Below the pieces are notes generated by a model. That model worked only from the letters and a program-made list of their open reading frames with translations. It ran no database searches and was not told where the DNA came from. A stretch of DNA of 64,000 bases from Pantoea sp. GD03673 (lineage in GTDB: Bacteria > Pseudomonadota > Gammaproteobacteria > Enterobacterales > Enterobacteriaceae), in contig NZ_JAOCKJ010000003.1 in the NCBI RefSeq assembly GCF_029844725.1, positions 124,001 to 188,000 of the forward strand, given 5' to 3'. Of the stretch, positions 63,576 through 64,000 are shown piece after piece (positions within the stretch are counted from its first letter, which is position 1; each line of letters opens with the position of its first letter). Made by a program: the position numbers and the translations under genes.

Positions 63576-63593
63576 TCAGACAACCCCGTCTGA
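63576..63593 (+). other. Small stem-loop in the peroxiredoxin leader
   Basis: TCAGAC-AACCCC-GTCTGA, six perfect pairs, ending nine bases before the ribosome site GGAGAG. Could influence mRNA stability or translation. The remaining 63265-63575 has nothing I can name. Confidence 0.4.
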
Positions 63594-63611
63594 TGGCCAA
63601 TGGAGAGAGTC

Positions 63612-64000
63612 ATGCCAATGAAAAACACCCTGAAAACCCTGGCCGTCGCTACGCTGCTGGCACTGAGTGTTCCGGCAACATCTGCGTTTGCGGCGTTACA
63701 GGCTGGTGAAAAAGCCCCGGATTTTAAACTCGACGCCGCGCTGGCGGGCAAATCAACCACCTTCTCTTTGCAGGAAGCCCTGAAGAAAGGCCCGGTTGTT
63801 CTCTACTTCTTCCCGGCGGCATTCAGTGCAGGCTGTACGCTGGAAGCACACGATTTTGCTGAAGCGAGCGATGAATTCAAAAAACAGGGTGCGACCGTGA
63901 TTGGCGTCACCGCAGGCAATACCGATCAGATTGCGAAATTCTCGCAGCTTGAGTGCCGTGACAAATTTACCGTTGCAGCCGATCCGGGTGCCAAAGTGGC
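63612..64000 (+). CDS. Exported peroxiredoxin, AhpC/TSA family (partial)
   Basis: The gene starts at ATG 63612 (GGAGAG six bases upstream) and runs off the right edge; 129 codons visible. Signal peptide about 1-28 (ending SAFA), then the thioredoxin-fold peroxiredoxin: LQAGEKAPDFKLDAAL, VVLYFFPAAFSAGCTLEAHD with the peroxidatic Cys near 75 (PxxxxxGC), and VIGVTAGNTDQIAKFSQLEC with a possible resolving Cys near 116. It would reduce peroxides in the periplasm; an electron donor is not visible in the window. Confidence 0.88.
   Translation, partial: MPMKNTLKTLAVATLLALSVPATSAFAALQAGEKAPDFKLDAALAGKSTTFSLQEALKKGPVVLYFFPAAFSAGCTLEAHDFAEASDEFKKQGATVIGVTAGNTDQIAKFSQLECRDKFTVAADPGAKV

Noticed and set aside
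63550-63600. Possible extracytoplasmic-sigma promoter (GAAC and TCAGA elements) before the peroxiredoxin
   Set aside because: Only short partial matches and uncertain spacing; not above chance.

Overview
The window reads as chromosome of a plant- or insect-associated enterobacterium of the Erwiniaceae, most likely Pantoea. The best marker is a complete desferrioxamine cluster in the order dfoJ-dfoA-dfoC-dfoS with the fused DfoC known from Pantoea and Erwinia. LexA, FliA, NtrC/sigma-54, Fur and BglG-type control sites all have enterobacterial form. I see no rRNA, tRNA, CRISPR array or insertion sequence. The only phage-like gene is one KilAC antirepressor.

Layout. 1-4256 (minus): oligopeptide-type ABC transporter, ATPase cut by the window edge. 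4470-11300 (minus): desferrioxamine biosynthesis and export behind a Fur box. 11530-14898: ascorbate-type PTS (IIC, IIB, IIA) divergent from a GntR/UTRA regulator. 15147-22796 (plus): eight-gene operon with two flavin monooxygenases, an M20 deacylase, a GNAT acetyltransferase and an amino-acid ABC importer with two binding proteins, resembling the S-alkylcysteine (ytm/yxe) sulfur-salvage operons of Bacillus. 23003-24354: a HAM1-like protein overlapping a SIR2 protein, a probable anti-phage pair of KomB/KomC type without a deaminase partner; then LexA-controlled yebG. 25200-29515: bglGFB with two RAT/terminator antitermination elements. 29586-33173: a Fic protein, a 34-residue membrane protein and a FliA-dependent chemoreceptor. 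33423-39918: sugar ABC transporter with a PfkB kinase and a divergent ROK repressor.

39955-49297 is a set of mostly single genes: gdhA, DUF1090, a MerR-like regulator, a lipoprotein, an NTF2-like protein, type II lumazine synthase, the KilAC antirepressor, a NlpA/MetQ lipoprotein, a cupin, a DJ-1 protein and a MolA-like binding protein behind a ModE-like palindrome. 49441-57535 (plus) is a guanidine-assimilation operon: two NtrC-type sites, a sigma-54 promoter, a guanidine-I riboswitch with terminator, an ABC importer, the two carboxyguanidine deiminase subunits, then a second riboswitch of the guanidine-II (mini-ykkC) class directly before the carboxylase gene. No allophanate hydrolase gene follows. 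57645-61310: LysR regulator, 2-oxoglutarate oxygenase, DUF2817 peptidase-like protein and an amino-acid binding protein. 62044-64000: a periplasmic DUF4432 mutarotase-like protein and the start of an exported peroxiredoxin.

The two most notable items are the guanidine operon carrying two riboswitch classes plus nitrogen control, and the HAM1-SIR2 pair whose HAM1 member has lost catalytic residues while the SIR2 active site is intact.
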